Shown here one piece after another: positions 16,133 through 24,580 of a DNA stretch of 64,000 nucleotides. This stretch comes from Streptomyces sp. TN58 (GTDB lineage: Bacteria > Actinomycetota > Actinomycetes > Streptomycetales > Streptomycetaceae), in contig NZ_CP018870.1 of NCBI RefSeq assembly GCF_001941845.1, positions 2,778,501-2,842,500 on the forward strand, read 5' to 3'. The translations under genes were made by a program, and so were the position numbers. The notes beneath the pieces are model-generated. The model worked only from the letters and a program-made list of their open reading frames with translations, made no database searches and was not told the DNA's origin. Numbering within the stretch: the first letter of the stretch is position 1; the number at the start of each line of letters is the position of its first letter.

Positions 16133-17095
16133 TCACACCTTCAGGTACTTGCGCAGGGCGATGAAGGCGGCCATGGAGGGCATCAGGAGGCCGATGAACA
16201 GCACGTAGGGGAGCTTGGCCAGCACCGATCCCCAGCCCATGAAGTCGATGAGCTGGATCTTGTCGCGCAGGCCGACGCCGTGGTCGATGACGAAGTACTG
16301 GCCGGAGACGAGCATGAGGCAGGCGAAGAGCGCGCCGATGAGCCCGGCGACGGCGGCCTCCATGATGAAGGGGACCTGGATGTAGAAGCTGGAGGCGCCC
16401 ACCAGCCGCATGATCCCGGTCTCCCGCCTACGGCTGAACGCCGAGACGCGCACGGTGTTGACGATCAGCAGCAGCGCCACGATCAGCATGATCGCCATGA
16501 TGCCCACGGCGGCCATGTTGAGGTAGTTGAGGATCCGGAAGAGGTCGTCGATCGCCTGGCGCTGGTCGTCGACGGTGTGGATGCCGTCCCGGCCCGCGAA
16601 GGCCGAGGTGACCACCTTGTACTTCTCCGGGTTCTTGAGCTTGACCCGGAAGGACTCCTGCATCTGGTCGGGCGTGATGGAGGAGGCCAGCGCGGTGTGG
16701 CCGTACTGCTCCTGGTAGTGCTTGTACGCCTCGTCGGCCGACTCGTAGGTCACCGACTTGACCAGGGACATCGCCTTGAGCTCGGACTCGATCTGCTTCT
16801 TCTGCTCCTCGGTCACGGCGCCCTTGCGGCAGGTGGCGACGCCGCCCGCGCCGCCTCCCCCGGTGTTGGCGGCGGCCTCGCCGGCCTCCTGGGCGTCCTG
16901 CTTGTTGCACAGGTAGATCGAGACGTTGGCCTTGTCGTACCAGTAGCCCTTCATCCTGCCCACCTGCTCGCTCATGAGCAGGGAGCCGCCGAACAGGGCC
17001 AGGGACAGGGCCACGGAGATGATGACCGCGAAGGTCATGGTGAGATTGCGGCGGAGGCCGACGCCGATCTCGGACATGACGAACTGGGCGCGCAT
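16133..17095 (-). CDS. ftsX: Cell-division ABC transporter permease-like protein FtsX
   Basis: The 320-residue protein has four membrane helices: one near the N-terminus (LTMTFAVIISVALSLALFGG), a large extracytoplasmic domain (about 45-205), and three in the C-terminal half after the RRRETGIMRLVGASSFYIQ loop. The extracytoplasmic part carries a Gly/Ala-rich insert (ANTGGGGAGGVA) between two cysteines. With FtsE it transmits ATPase signals to cell-wall hydrolases. ATG 17095 was chosen because family members start MRAQFV; a TTG 9 bases upstream is in frame. It begins 16 bases after the ftsE stop. Confidence 0.93.
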   Translation of the reverse strand: MRAQFVMSEIGVGLRRNLTMTFAVIISVALSLALFGGSLLMSEQVGRMKGYWYDKANVSIYLCNKQDAQEAGEAAANTGGGGAGGVATCRKGAVTEEQKKQIESELKAMSLVKSVTYESADEAYKHYQEQYGHTALASSITPDQMQESFRVKLKNPEKYKVVTSAFAGRDGIHTVDDQRQAIDDLFRILNYLNMAAVGIMAIMLIVALLLIVNTVRVSAFSRRRETGIMRLVGASSFYIQVPFIMEAAVAGLIGALFACLMLVSGQYFVIDHGVGLRDKIQLIDFMGWGSVLAKLPYVLFIGLLMPSMAAFIALRKYLKV

Positions 17096-17111
17096 GACTC
17101 TCAAGGGCCTT

Positions 17112-17801
17112 TCAGTGCTGGTAGCCGTAGACGCCGCGCGACTGGTCGCGTACGAGTCGGCCCTGTTCGAGTTCGATGACGCGCTTGCGCATCTGGTCGA
17201 CGATCTGCTGGTCGTGCGTCGCCATGATCACGGTGGTGCCGGTCCGGTTGATCCGGTCGAGCAGCTTCATGATCCCGACGGAGGTCTGCGGGTCGAGGTT
17301 GCCCGTGGGCTCGTCCGCGATCAGCAGGGCCGGGCGGTTGACGAAGGCGCGGGCGATGGCCACGCGCTGCTGCTCACCGCCGGACAGCTCACCGGGCATG
17401 CGCTCCTCCTTGCCGCCCAGGCCGACCAGTTCCAGCACCTGCGGGACGGCCTTGCGGATCTCGCCGCGCGGCTTGCCGATGACCTCCTGGGCGAAGGCGA
17501 CGTTCTCGGCCACCGTCTTGTTGGGCAGCAGGCGGAAGTCCTGGAAGACGGTCCCCAACTGGCGCCGCATCTGCGGGACCTTCCAGTTGGAGAGCTTGGC
17601 GAGGTCCTTGCCCAGGACGTGCACCTGGCCGTGGCTCGCCCGCTCCTCGCGCAGGATGAGGCGCAGGAACGTGGACTTGCCGGAGCCGGAGGAGCCCACC
17701 AGGAAGACGAACTCGCCCTTCGCGATGTCGAGGGAGACTTCTCTGAGTGCGGGACGGCTCTGCTTCGGGTAGGACTTGGAGACGCTGTCGAATCGGATCA
17801 C
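17112..17801 (-). CDS. ftsE: Cell-division ATP-binding protein FtsE
   Basis: The 229-residue ABC ATPase has Walker [11 protein letters not shown] loop [12 protein letters not shown], signature [14 protein letters not shown], Walker [11 protein letters not shown] and the switch His in MATHDQQ. It partners FtsX at the septum. The GTG at 17801 begins [13 protein letters not shown], the family N-terminus; no strong ribosome-binding site is visible. First gene of the ftsE-ftsX-protease-smpB run and divergent from the small zinc-ribbon gene. Confidence 0.94.
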   Translation of the reverse strand: MIRFDSVSKSYPKQSRPALREVSLDIAKGEFVFLVGSSGSGKSTFLRLILREERASHGQVHVLGKDLAKLSNWKVPQMRRQLGTVFQDFRLLPNKTVAENVAFAQEVIGKPRGEIRKAVPQVLELVGLGGKEERMPGELSGGEQQRVAIARAFVNRPALLIADEPTGNLDPQTSVGIMKLLDRINRTGTTVIMATHDQQIVDQMRKRVIELEQGRLVRDQSRGVYGYQH

Positions 17802-18037
17802 GGGTGCACCACGGTCGCCGGGAGTAGGTGTGCGTGACCATACGCGAACGGGCGCGAGGTGTGGACCCGGCATCCGGAGTTGTCCGCTTTATCCCGCGGT
17901 CCCGGAGGGTCCCGAGCGCGATTGCCCGGACGGGCCGCGCCGAATGTCGGCGAAGCTGGCACAGTGGTAGGGGGAACGGTCCGGTTCCCCGCGCCGTTAG
18001 GCAGTAGGAACGACCGAGGGGACGAGAGGAGGAGCGC

Positions 18038-18229
18038 ATGACATATGACCGGCTCGTGTGCGCGAACTGCGCCGCACCCGTCAGCCAGGGCCGCTGCCCG
18101 GTGTGCCGGGCGAACCGGGAGCGCCTCCAGCAGGAGCGTCCCTTCTCCGGCCTGAACCCCATGGCACTCATCGTGCTCATGGTGGTCCTCGTGGCAGCTC
18201 TGGCCCTGGTGGCCCAGCAGGCCGCCTAG
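18038..18229 (+). CDS. Small zinc-ribbon membrane protein of unknown function
   Basis: The 63-residue protein has an N-terminal CxxC...CxxC ribbon (C8, C11, C20, C23; LVCANCAAPVSQGRCPVCR) and a single C-terminal membrane helix (ALIVLMVVLVAALALVA). It probably exposes the ribbon in the cytoplasm. GAGAGGAGGAG gives a strong ribosome-binding site for ATG 18038. I recognise it as a conserved Streptomyces small protein found between ftsE and prfB but know no function. Confidence 0.8.
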   Translation: MTYDRLVCANCAAPVSQGRCPVCRANRERLQQERPFSGLNPMALIVLMVVLVAALALVAQQAA

Positions 18230-18301
18230 CGGGCGCTCTGCGGGCAGGGGGCGGCGCCGGTGCTCGTCGGTGCCCGCGCCGCGTACCGATCACATACAGC
18301 G

Positions 18302-18340
18302 GAAGGGCCCGGCACCTCGTGCGAGGTCACCGGGCCCTTC
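18302..18340. terminator. Bidirectional terminator between the small membrane protein gene and prfB
   Basis: GAAGGGCCCGG (18302-18312) pairs with CCGGGCCCTTC (18330-18340); inside, ACCTCG-TG-CGAGGT forms a second stem. It lies in the 145-base convergent gap. Confidence 0.8.
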
Positions 18341-18374
18341 TCGTGTTCTGCCGTGCCGCGTGAGGCGGGGCGTC

Positions 18375-19484
18375 CTACGCGGTCTGCTCCTGCTGCTTGC
18401 GCCAGCGGATGCCGGCCTCCAGGAAGCCGTCGATCTCGCCGTCGAGGACCGCCTGCGGGTTGCCGACCTCGAACTCCGTGCGCAGGTCCTTGACCATCTG
18501 GTAGGGGTGCAGGACGTAGGAGCGCATCTGGTTGCCCCAGGAGCTGCCGCCGTCCTTGAGGGCGTCCATCTTGGCCTGCTCCTCCTGGCGGCGCCGCTCC
18601 AGCAGCTTGGCCTGGAGGACGTTCATGGCGCTGGCCTTGTTCTGGATCTGCGAGCGCTCGTTCTGGCAGGAGACGACGATGCCGGTCGGGATGTGCGTGA
18701 TGCGCACGGCCGAGTCGGTGGTGTTGACGCCCTGGCCGCCGGGGCCGGAGGCGCGGTAGACGTCGACGCGCAGCTCGGACTCGTCGATCTCGACGTGGTC
18801 GCTGGTCTCGACGACGGGGAGCACCTCGACGCCCGCGAAGGAGGTCTGGCGGCGGCCCTGGTTGTCGAAGGGCGAGATACGCACGAGGCGGTGGGTGCCC
18901 TGCTCGACGGAGAGGGTGCCGTAGGCGTACGGGGCCTTGACGACGAAGGTGGTCGACTTGATGCCGGCCTCTTCCGCGTACGAGGTCTCGTAGATCTCCG
19001 TGGAGTAGCCGTGGCGCTCGGCCCAGCGCAGGTACATGCGCTGGAGGCGCTCGGCGAAGTCGGAGGCGTCGACGCCGCCGGCCTCCGCGCGGATGTTGAC
19101 CAGGGCCTCGCGCTCGGCGTACTCGCCGGAGAGCAGGGTCCGGACCTCCATCTCGTCCAGTGCCTTGCGGACGGAAACCAGCTCGGTCTCGGCCTCGGCG
19201 AGGGTGTCGGCGTCGTCCATCTCCTGGGCGAGCTCGAACAGCACCCCGAGGTCGTCGATGCGTCCGCGCAGGGTCTCGGCCTTGCGCACCTCGGCCTGGA
19301 GGTGCGAAAGCTTGCTCGTGATCTTCTGGGCGGCTTCCGGGTCGTCCCACAGGGACGGCGCGGCGGCCTGCTCCTCAAGCACGGCGATATCTGCCCTCAG
19401 CTTGTCGAGGTCCAGGACGGCCTCGATCGACCCCATGGTCGAGGAGAGGGACTTCAGCTCTTCGGAAACGTCGACGACTGCCAC
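18375..19484 (-). CDS. prfB: Peptide chain release factor 2
   Basis: The 369-residue RF2 recognises UGA/UAA stop codons and triggers peptide release. It has the GGQ loop ([18 protein letters not shown]) and the SPF codon-recognition tripeptide ([13 protein letters not shown]). The reading frame is uninterrupted, with no in-frame UGA, so the +1 autoregulatory frameshift of E. coli prfB is absent. It starts at GTG 19484, and no operon partner is visible. The divergent leader-peptide/oxygenase unit begins 92 bases upstream. Confidence 0.95.
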   Translation of the reverse strand: MAVVDVSEELKSLSSTMGSIEAVLDLDKLRADIAVLEEQAAAPSLWDDPEAAQKITSKLSHLQAEVRKAETLRGRIDDLGVLFELAQEMDDADTLAEAETELVSVRKALDEMEVRTLLSGEYAEREALVNIRAEAGGVDASDFAERLQRMYLRWAERHGYSTEIYETSYAEEAGIKSTTFVVKAPYAYGTLSVEQGTHRLVRISPFDNQGRRQTSFAGVEVLPVVETSDHVEIDESELRVDVYRASGPGGQGVNTTDSAVRITHIPTGIVVSCQNERSQIQNKASAMNVLQAKLLERRRQEEQAKMDALKDGGSSWGNQMRSYVLHPYQMVKDLRTEFEVGNPQAVLDGEIDGFLEAGIRWRKQQEQTA

Positions 19485-19575
19485 GGGTCCAGCGTAGCCG
19501 GTCCGCGGGCAAGCCCGTCCGGGCAGGCCGGTTCACCCGTTCTGGTGAAGGCCCGGACGGGCGTACGCTCACCGT

Positions 19576-19665
19576 ATGACCGTTCTCCTCGTCAAGCGCC
19601 GCCATGTGGACTACATGCGCGTCACGTCGACGAGCTGTCAGCCGCCGGACCTCACCCAAGCCTGA
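19576..19665 (+). CDS. Putative 29-residue leader peptide ahead of the oxygenase
   Basis: The small frame contains KRRHVDYMRVTSTSC, the RRHVD-x-x-R-V-x-S-x-x-C pattern of Streptomyces putative leader peptides that precede sulfur-metabolism genes. TACGCT at 19564-19569 lies 6 bases before the ATG, so the transcript may be leaderless, as these peptides often are. Upstream, 19514-19561 folds into a two-stem structure (CCCGTCCGGGC with GCCCGGACGGG). Between this peptide and the oxygenase, GGTCCTGT (19684-19691) can pair with ACAGGACC (19768-19775). I infer translation-coupled attenuation, probably responding to cysteine. Confidence 0.6.
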   Translation: MTVLLVKRRHVDYMRVTSTSCQPPDLTQA

Positions 19666-19800
19666 TCCACCCCGATCCGACTTGGTCCTGTGACGCGGCC
19701 CATGCGGTCCCGGCGCCAACCCTGCCGGCGACCCCGCCCCACCCGCGGCCCCCGCCACCTCTGGGGAACAGGACCCCGTGACATCCGAAACGGAGCCGTC

Positions 19801-20802
19801 ATGCCGTCCGCGCAGTCCCTCCCCGTCCTGGACCTCTCCCAGGCCGACGACCCGGCCCAGCGGGCCGACTTCCTGAAGCAGCTGCACGCAGCGGCCAGGG
19901 ACACCGGTTTCCTGCACCTGACCGGGCACGGTGTCACCGCCGCCGAGACCGCCCGCATCCTGGAGCTGACCCGGGCCTTCTTCGCCCTCCCGGAGGCCGA
20001 CCGGCTCGCCGTCAGCAATCTGAACTCGCCGCACTTCCGCGGCTACACCCGGATCGGGCACGAGCTGACCGGCGGGGCCTCCGACTGGCGCGACCAGCTG
20101 GACGTGGGCGCGGAGCGGCCGGCGCCGGCGGTGGGCCCGGGCGACCCGGCGTACCTGTGGCTGGAGGGGCCGAACCAGTGGCCCGCCGCCCTCCCCGAGC
20201 TCCGTACGGTGGTCCTGGACTGGCAGTCCCGGCTGGCGGCGGTGGCGCACCGGCTGCTCCAGGAGCTGCTGGTCTCGATCGGTGCTCCGGCCGACTTCTT
20301 CGACGACGCCTTCGCCGACCGCCCGCACCTGCACACCAAGCTGATCCGCTATCCGGGGTCGGCCCCGTCGGGCGCCGACCAGGGGGTCGGGGCGCACAAG
20401 GACTACGGCTTCCTCACGCTCCTGCTACAGGACTCGGTCGGCGGCCTCCAGGTGGTGCGGGACGGCGGCTACGTGGACGTGCCGCCGATGCCGGGGGCCT
20501 TCGTGGTGAACCTGGGCGAGCTGCTGGAGATCGCGACCGAGGGCTACCTGACGGCGACCGACCACCGGGTGGTCAGCCCGCCGGGTGCGGTGGAGCGGTT
20601 CTCGGTGCCGTTCTTCTACAACCCGCGGCTGGACGCGGTGGTGGAGACCGTGCCGGGCGACTACCTGCGCTCGGCGCCCGGTGTCGCGCACGACGCGTCG
20701 AACCCGCTGCACGCCGAGTACGGCCGCAACGAGCTGAAGGGCTGGGTCCGCGCCCACCCCGCCGTGGCGCGGCGCTGGCACCCGGAGCTGGTGGCGGCGT
20801 AG
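19801..20802 (+). CDS. 2-oxoglutarate/Fe(II)-dependent oxygenase, isopenicillin-N-synthase-like
   Basis: The 333-residue enzyme has a plant-type N-terminal dioxygenase domain (LPVLDLSQADD, GFLHLTGHGV) and the jelly-roll core. Iron ligands are H199 and D201 (GVGAHKDYGFLTLL) and H255 (TATDHRVV). The co-substrate motif R-x-S is R266-F-S268. It oxidises a small substrate using Fe(II) and oxygen; the substrate is unknown. ATG 19801 follows GGAG. The leader peptide upstream suggests a link to sulfur or cysteine supply, for example releasing sulfite from an organosulfur compound, which is inference. A conserved paralogue exists in most Streptomyces next to prfB as far as I recall. Confidence 0.85.
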   Translation: MPSAQSLPVLDLSQADDPAQRADFLKQLHAAARDTGFLHLTGHGVTAAETARILELTRAFFALPEADRLAVSNLNSPHFRGYTRIGHELTGGASDWRDQLDVGAERPAPAVGPGDPAYLWLEGPNQWPAALPELRTVVLDWQSRLAAVAHRLLQELLVSIGAPADFFDDAFADRPHLHTKLIRYPGSAPSGADQGVGAHKDYGFLTLLLQDSVGGLQVVRDGGYVDVPPMPGAFVVNLGELLEIATEGYLTATDHRVVSPPGAVERFSVPFFYNPRLDAVVETVPGDYLRSAPGVAHDASNPLHAEYGRNELKGWVRAHPAVARRWHPELVAA

Positions 20803-20866
20803 CCGTCCCCGGGCCGGGGGTGGACCGTATCCGCTGCGCGGGGCCTTCCGGGCTCCGCCCGGACCC

Positions 20867-20891
20867 ACGCCTCACACGCCGGCGGGGCTGG
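20867..20891 (-). repeat. Dispersed intergenic repeat, copy D (inverted, 25 bp)
   Basis: On the minus strand CCAGCCCCGCCGGCGTGTGA leads into GGCGT, matching the core of copies A-C with two or three changes. It lies between the convergent oxygenase and pkaB genes; GGGCTCCGCCC beside it is part of the same commonly seen Streptomyces intergenic phrase. Confidence 0.65.
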
Positions 20892-20956
20892 TTTTCGGCC
20901 GCCTGCGGGCTCTCCCGTAATCCGGGGCAGAGCCCCCGGCCGCGGCGCGGCGGCCG

Positions 20957-22210
20957 CTACGGCACCCGGGGAACGGACTGCTGCTTGTTGTCCTGCCGGG
21001 GCTTCGGCTCGTCGCCCCCGGACAGGGCCAGCCAGCTGCCGAGTCCGACCGCGGCGGCCAGAGCCAGCGCCACGGCCGACATGGTCAGGCGCCGCTTGCG
21101 GGCGGCCTCGGCCCGGTGGCGGGCCGAGCCGGGCCGGTGCCCGCCGGCGGGCCGCGGCACGCGGGCGGTGCCCAGCGCGCCGCCGGCCAGCTCGTCCGGC
21201 CCCGGCACCCGCATGGAGGTGTGGGTGTCCCGGTTGGAGTCGGTCGCCGACCCCGGTACGAGCGGGACCACGCCGCGCCGCCGCACCGGGTCGGCGGAGG
21301 GTTCCTCCGAGGCCTCCGGCTCCGGTTCCGCGTCGTCCGGCTCGTCCACGTCCAGCGGCGGCATCCCGGCCAGCATCGGCAGCAGGTCCCGCAGCCGGAC
21401 CGACAGCTCCGAGGCCCGCAGCCGCGAGGCCGGGGCCTTGGCCAGGCACTGCACCATCAGCTGCCACAGCTCGTCGGGGATTCCCGGCAGCGGGACGACC
21501 GTCTCGGTCACGTGCCGTCGCAGGACTGCGCCCGGGTGGCCGCCGCCGAAGGGGGTGAACCCGGCCATCAGCTCGTACAGGACGGTGGCCAGGGCGTATA
21601 TGTCCACCGCCGCACGCGGGGGCAGGCCCTCGACGATCTCCGGGGCCAGGTAGTCGGGGGTGCCGATGATGCGGGTCGTCGGGGCCGTGGCCCGGCCCGC
21701 CGGGGCCCGCCGGGGGGAGTCGATCAGCTTGGCGACGCCGAAGTCGGTCAGCAGGGCCGGGTGCGAGCCGCCCGGGCCGAGCGGGCCCTGCATGTCCAGC
21801 AGGACGTTCTCCGGCTTGACGTCCCGGTGCACGACGCCCGCCGCGTGCGCCGCGGCCAGCGCGTCGGCGACGTCCGCGACGATCGCCACGGCCGCCTCGG
21901 GGGCGAGCCGGCGCTCGCGGTCGAGCCGCGTGCGCAGGTCCGTGCCCCGGACGAGGTCCATGACGAGGGCGAGGTCGTTGCCGTCCACGACGAGGTCGCG
22001 GACGGAGACGACGTGCGGATGCTCCAGGCCGAGGAGGGCGCTGCGCTCCTGGACGAAGCGTCCGACCAGCTCCTGGTCGGATGCGAGGTCCTCGCGCAGC
22101 AGTTTCACGGCGACGGGCCCGTCGGGCCCCTCGCCGAGCCACACCGTGCCCGCGCTGCCGCGGCCCAGGATCTGGTGCGCGGTGTACCGGCTGCCGATTT
22201 TCCGTGCCAC
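20957..22210 (-). CDS. pkaB: Membrane-anchored Ser/Thr protein kinase PkaB-type
   Basis: The 417-residue kinase has a Gly-rich loop GRGSAGTVW, VAVK lysine, catalytic VVHRDVKPENVLL, TDFGVAKL and GTPDYLAPE. A proline/acidic linker follows and a single membrane helix near 378-400 (MSAVALALAAAVGLGSWLAL), with a very short external tail and no PASTA sensor. The length equals the 417 residues I recall for S. coelicolor PkaB. GTG 22210 follows GAGGGAG. Its tandem neighbour is pkaA, transcribed the same way with a 165-base gap. Confidence 0.88.
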   Translation of the reverse strand: MARKIGSRYTAHQILGRGSAGTVWLGEGPDGPVAVKLLREDLASDQELVGRFVQERSALLGLEHPHVVSVRDLVVDGNDLALVMDLVRGTDLRTRLDRERRLAPEAAVAIVADVADALAAAHAAGVVHRDVKPENVLLDMQGPLGPGGSHPALLTDFGVAKLIDSPRRAPAGRATAPTTRIIGTPDYLAPEIVEGLPPRAAVDIYALATVLYELMAGFTPFGGGHPGAVLRRHVTETVVPLPGIPDELWQLMVQCLAKAPASRLRASELSVRLRDLLPMLAGMPPLDVDEPDDAEPEPEASEEPSADPVRRRGVVPLVPGSATDSNRDTHTSMRVPGPDELAGGALGTARVPRPAGGHRPGSARHRAEAARKRRLTMSAVALALAAAVGLGSWLALSGGDEPKPRQDNKQQSVPRVP

Positions 22211-22375
22211 GACTGCTCCCTCAGTGGCTGGCGTACGCCCCAAAGCTACGCGGCCGCGTGGGCTTCGGAGGCCGCCAGGGGGCCCGATTCGCGACGACCT
22301 TCACTTCTGCGGGCGAAATCACGTCCTGGAAGTCGACAAATCCACGAAGTCGGCGCTACGGGGACCGGCGCCCCC

Positions 22376-24145
22376 TCAGGGCGCGGGCGTGCCGGAGGAG
22401 CCGGAGGAGCCCGCCGCGTCGCCGATGGAGGTGACCCAGTCGACGGCGTCGCTGCCCCAGGTCCACACCTGGTCCCACCAGCCTCGGCCGGTGCCGATCC
22501 ACTCCTGGAGCGGGGTCAGCTCCCAGACGAGCCAGCCGGCCACGAAGAACACCAGGATCAGCACCAGGCAGCCCTTCAGGCAGCCGAGTCCGGGGATCCG
22601 CACCGGGTTGGCGCTGCGGCGGCGCGGCTCGCGCGGCTCGCGGGGCGCCGGGGGCTGCGGCGGTGCCGGCTGGGGCTGCTGGGGCTGGCGGTACTGCGGC
22701 TGCTGCGGGGGCTGCGGCTGCTGGTACGGCTGGGGCCGGTTCTGCTGCGGCTGGTAGTGCTGCGGCGGGGGCGGCGGTGCGTACTGCTGCTGCGGAGGCT
22801 GCGGCGGCTGCCGGTACTGGGGCTGCTGCGGCTGCTGGTACTGCTGCTGCGGCGGGCCCTGGCGGTACTGCTGCGGCTGCTGGGGTCGGTGCTGCGGCGG
22901 CGGGGGCGCCTGGCGCTGGGGGCGGCGGCGCAGCGGGTCGTCCTCCGGGTCGAGGTACTGGACCTGCGTCTGCTCGTTGCGGTCGCGGGCGGCCCGCATC
23001 TGCGTCTGCCACGGGTGCGGCGCGTCGGGCTGCTGCACGGGCGGCATGACCGAGGTCGGATCGGCCCCCGGGCCTGCCGTGCTCGGGAGCACCGAGGTGG
23101 CGTCGGCCGCGCCGACCGGCGGCATCACGCTGGTCATGGCGTTCGGGTCGTAGGCGCCCGCCGGGGAGCCCGCCCCGGAGGGCAGCACCTGGGTCGGGTC
23201 CGCGGCGCCCGGGGTCTCGGGCACCGGGGCCGGCGAGGGGTCGGGCGTGAGGAGGGCGCCCACGCCGAGCGCGGCCTCCACCTCGGCGCCCGTGGAGTGC
23301 ACGCCGATTCCGGCGGCGACGACGCGCAGGGCGCGGGCCAGGTTCGCGGCGCTGGGGCGCTCGTTCGGCTCCTTGCGCAGGCAGCGCTCGACGACCGTCC
23401 ACAGCGGCTCGGGCACGGTCGAGGGGCGCTGCGGCTCCTCGCTGAGGTGGCGGTGGAGCACTTCCAGGGCGGTGCCGCCGGCGAACGGCGGGCGGCCGGT
23501 GAGCAGTTCGTAGAGCAGGATGCCGGCGCCGTAGATGTCCACGGCGGAGGTCTGCGGGCGGCCCTCGGCGGACTCGGGGGCCACGTAGGCGGGGGTGCCG
23601 ACGAACTCGTGCGTGCGGGTCAGGCCCGGGGAGTCGGCGAGGCGGGCGATGCCGAAGTCGGTCAGCATCGGCTTCATCTGCCCGTCGCGCTCGTCGAGGA
23701 GCACGTTGGCCGGCTTGAGGTCGCGGTGCACGACGCCGTCGGCGTGGCTGGCGGCGAGCGCGTCCGCGATCTGGGCGGTCAGCAGGCTCGCGGCGACGGG
23801 CGTGAAGGGGCCGTTCTCGCGCAGGTACCGGTGCAGGTCCGGCCCGTCGATCAGGTCCATGACCAGGGCCAGCAGGTCGCCCTCGACGACGAGGTCGCGG
23901 GTGCGCACGATGTTGGAGTGGGTCAGGCGCAGCAGGACCGAGCGCTCCCGCAGGAAGCGCATGACGATGTCCGCGTCCTGGGCCAGCTCCTCCTTGAGGA
24001 CCTTGATGGCCACGGTCTCGCCGGGCTGGCCCGCCACGGCCGCCTCGGCGCCGGCGGTCTCCCTCTGGCGGGCACGCCAGACGGTGCCCGTGGCGCCGCG
24101 CCCGAGCGGCTCCTCAAGCAGGTACTTACTGCCGACTGGCCGCAC
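22376..24145 (-). CDS. pkaA: Membrane-anchored Ser/Thr protein kinase PkaA-type with Pro/Gln-rich linker
   Basis: The 589-residue kinase has GRGATGTVW, VHRDLKPANVLL, LTDFGIARL and GTPAYVAPESAEG. After the kinase come repeats of PTQVLPS/TSVMPP type (phosphorylatable Thr before hydrophobic residues), then about 110 residues of Pro, Gln and Tyr (QQQYQQPQQPQYRQPPQ). A membrane helix is near 535-558 (CLVLILVFFVAGWLVW) and the short external tail is Trp-rich (WWDQVWTWGSDAVDW). GTG 24145 follows GGGGAG. The linker is expanded relative to the 543 residues I recall for S. coelicolor PkaA. The divergent gene encodes an FHA protein, a likely phospho-Thr reader. Confidence 0.88.
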   Translation of the reverse strand: MRPVGSKYLLEEPLGRGATGTVWRARQRETAGAEAAVAGQPGETVAIKVLKEELAQDADIVMRFLRERSVLLRLTHSNIVRTRDLVVEGDLLALVMDLIDGPDLHRYLRENGPFTPVAASLLTAQIADALAASHADGVVHRDLKPANVLLDERDGQMKPMLTDFGIARLADSPGLTRTHEFVGTPAYVAPESAEGRPQTSAVDIYGAGILLYELLTGRPPFAGGTALEVLHRHLSEEPQRPSTVPEPLWTVVERCLRKEPNERPSAANLARALRVVAAGIGVHSTGAEVEAALGVGALLTPDPSPAPVPETPGAADPTQVLPSGAGSPAGAYDPNAMTSVMPPVGAADATSVLPSTAGPGADPTSVMPPVQQPDAPHPWQTQMRAARDRNEQTQVQYLDPEDDPLRRRPQRQAPPPPQHRPQQPQQYRQGPPQQQYQQPQQPQYRQPPQPPQQQYAPPPPPQHYQPQQNRPQPYQQPQPPQQPQYRQPQQPQPAPPQPPAPREPREPRRRSANPVRIPGLGCLKGCLVLILVFFVAGWLVWELTPLQEWIGTGRGWWDQVWTWGSDAVDWVTSIGDAAGSSGSSGTPAP

Positions 24146-24580
24146 GTCTCGCGCTCCCCTGCTGTCGTCTGCTGTGGTCGTTTTCGTCGAGTGGTTTTCC
24201 GGCCCACTCTAGGGGGTGTCCCCCGGGAAGACGCCGGTCCCCGGAGGTTGGTTGCCGCACATGTGTACGGAGGGTGACGTATTCGGGGTATGCCGGAGGC
24301 GATTTTCCCCCTCTTCACCCCCCTCGCGGCCAGGATTCGACCGGCCCCGGCGCGGACCGCGGCAGATCAAGATCATTTATTGCCGGGTGCCGGGCGTGTT
24401 GGCCCCGACAGGTGCGAGGATGCACCCGTACGGAACGGCACGGGACGGGAGCCCCGCCTTCCGGGCAGACCTGACCGGACGACGCGTCCGTGCCGGGCGG
24501 GGGGCGATCGGGCAGTCTGTCACGACGACCCCTGCCGGGCGCACACACCGCGCACCGCGCAGAAGGGACCGCTGACGGCG
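24146..24580. other. 435-base divergent intergenic region between pkaA and the FHA-FtsK gene
   Basis: I see no gene. It holds a short AT-rich patch near 24367-24380, a small hairpin GGTGC/GCACC at 24411-24426, and presumably both promoters. TAGAGT on the minus strand near 24206 is a possible -10 for pkaA without a convincing -35. Confidence 0.5.

Noticed and set aside
18375..19484. Programmed +1 frameshift in prfB
   Set aside because: The frame is continuous from GTG to stop with no in-frame UGA near codon 25.
22640..22920. Repetitive CTGCGGCTG-type DNA
   Set aside because: It is the Pro/Gln/Tyr-rich linker of PkaA in frame, not a separate repeat element.
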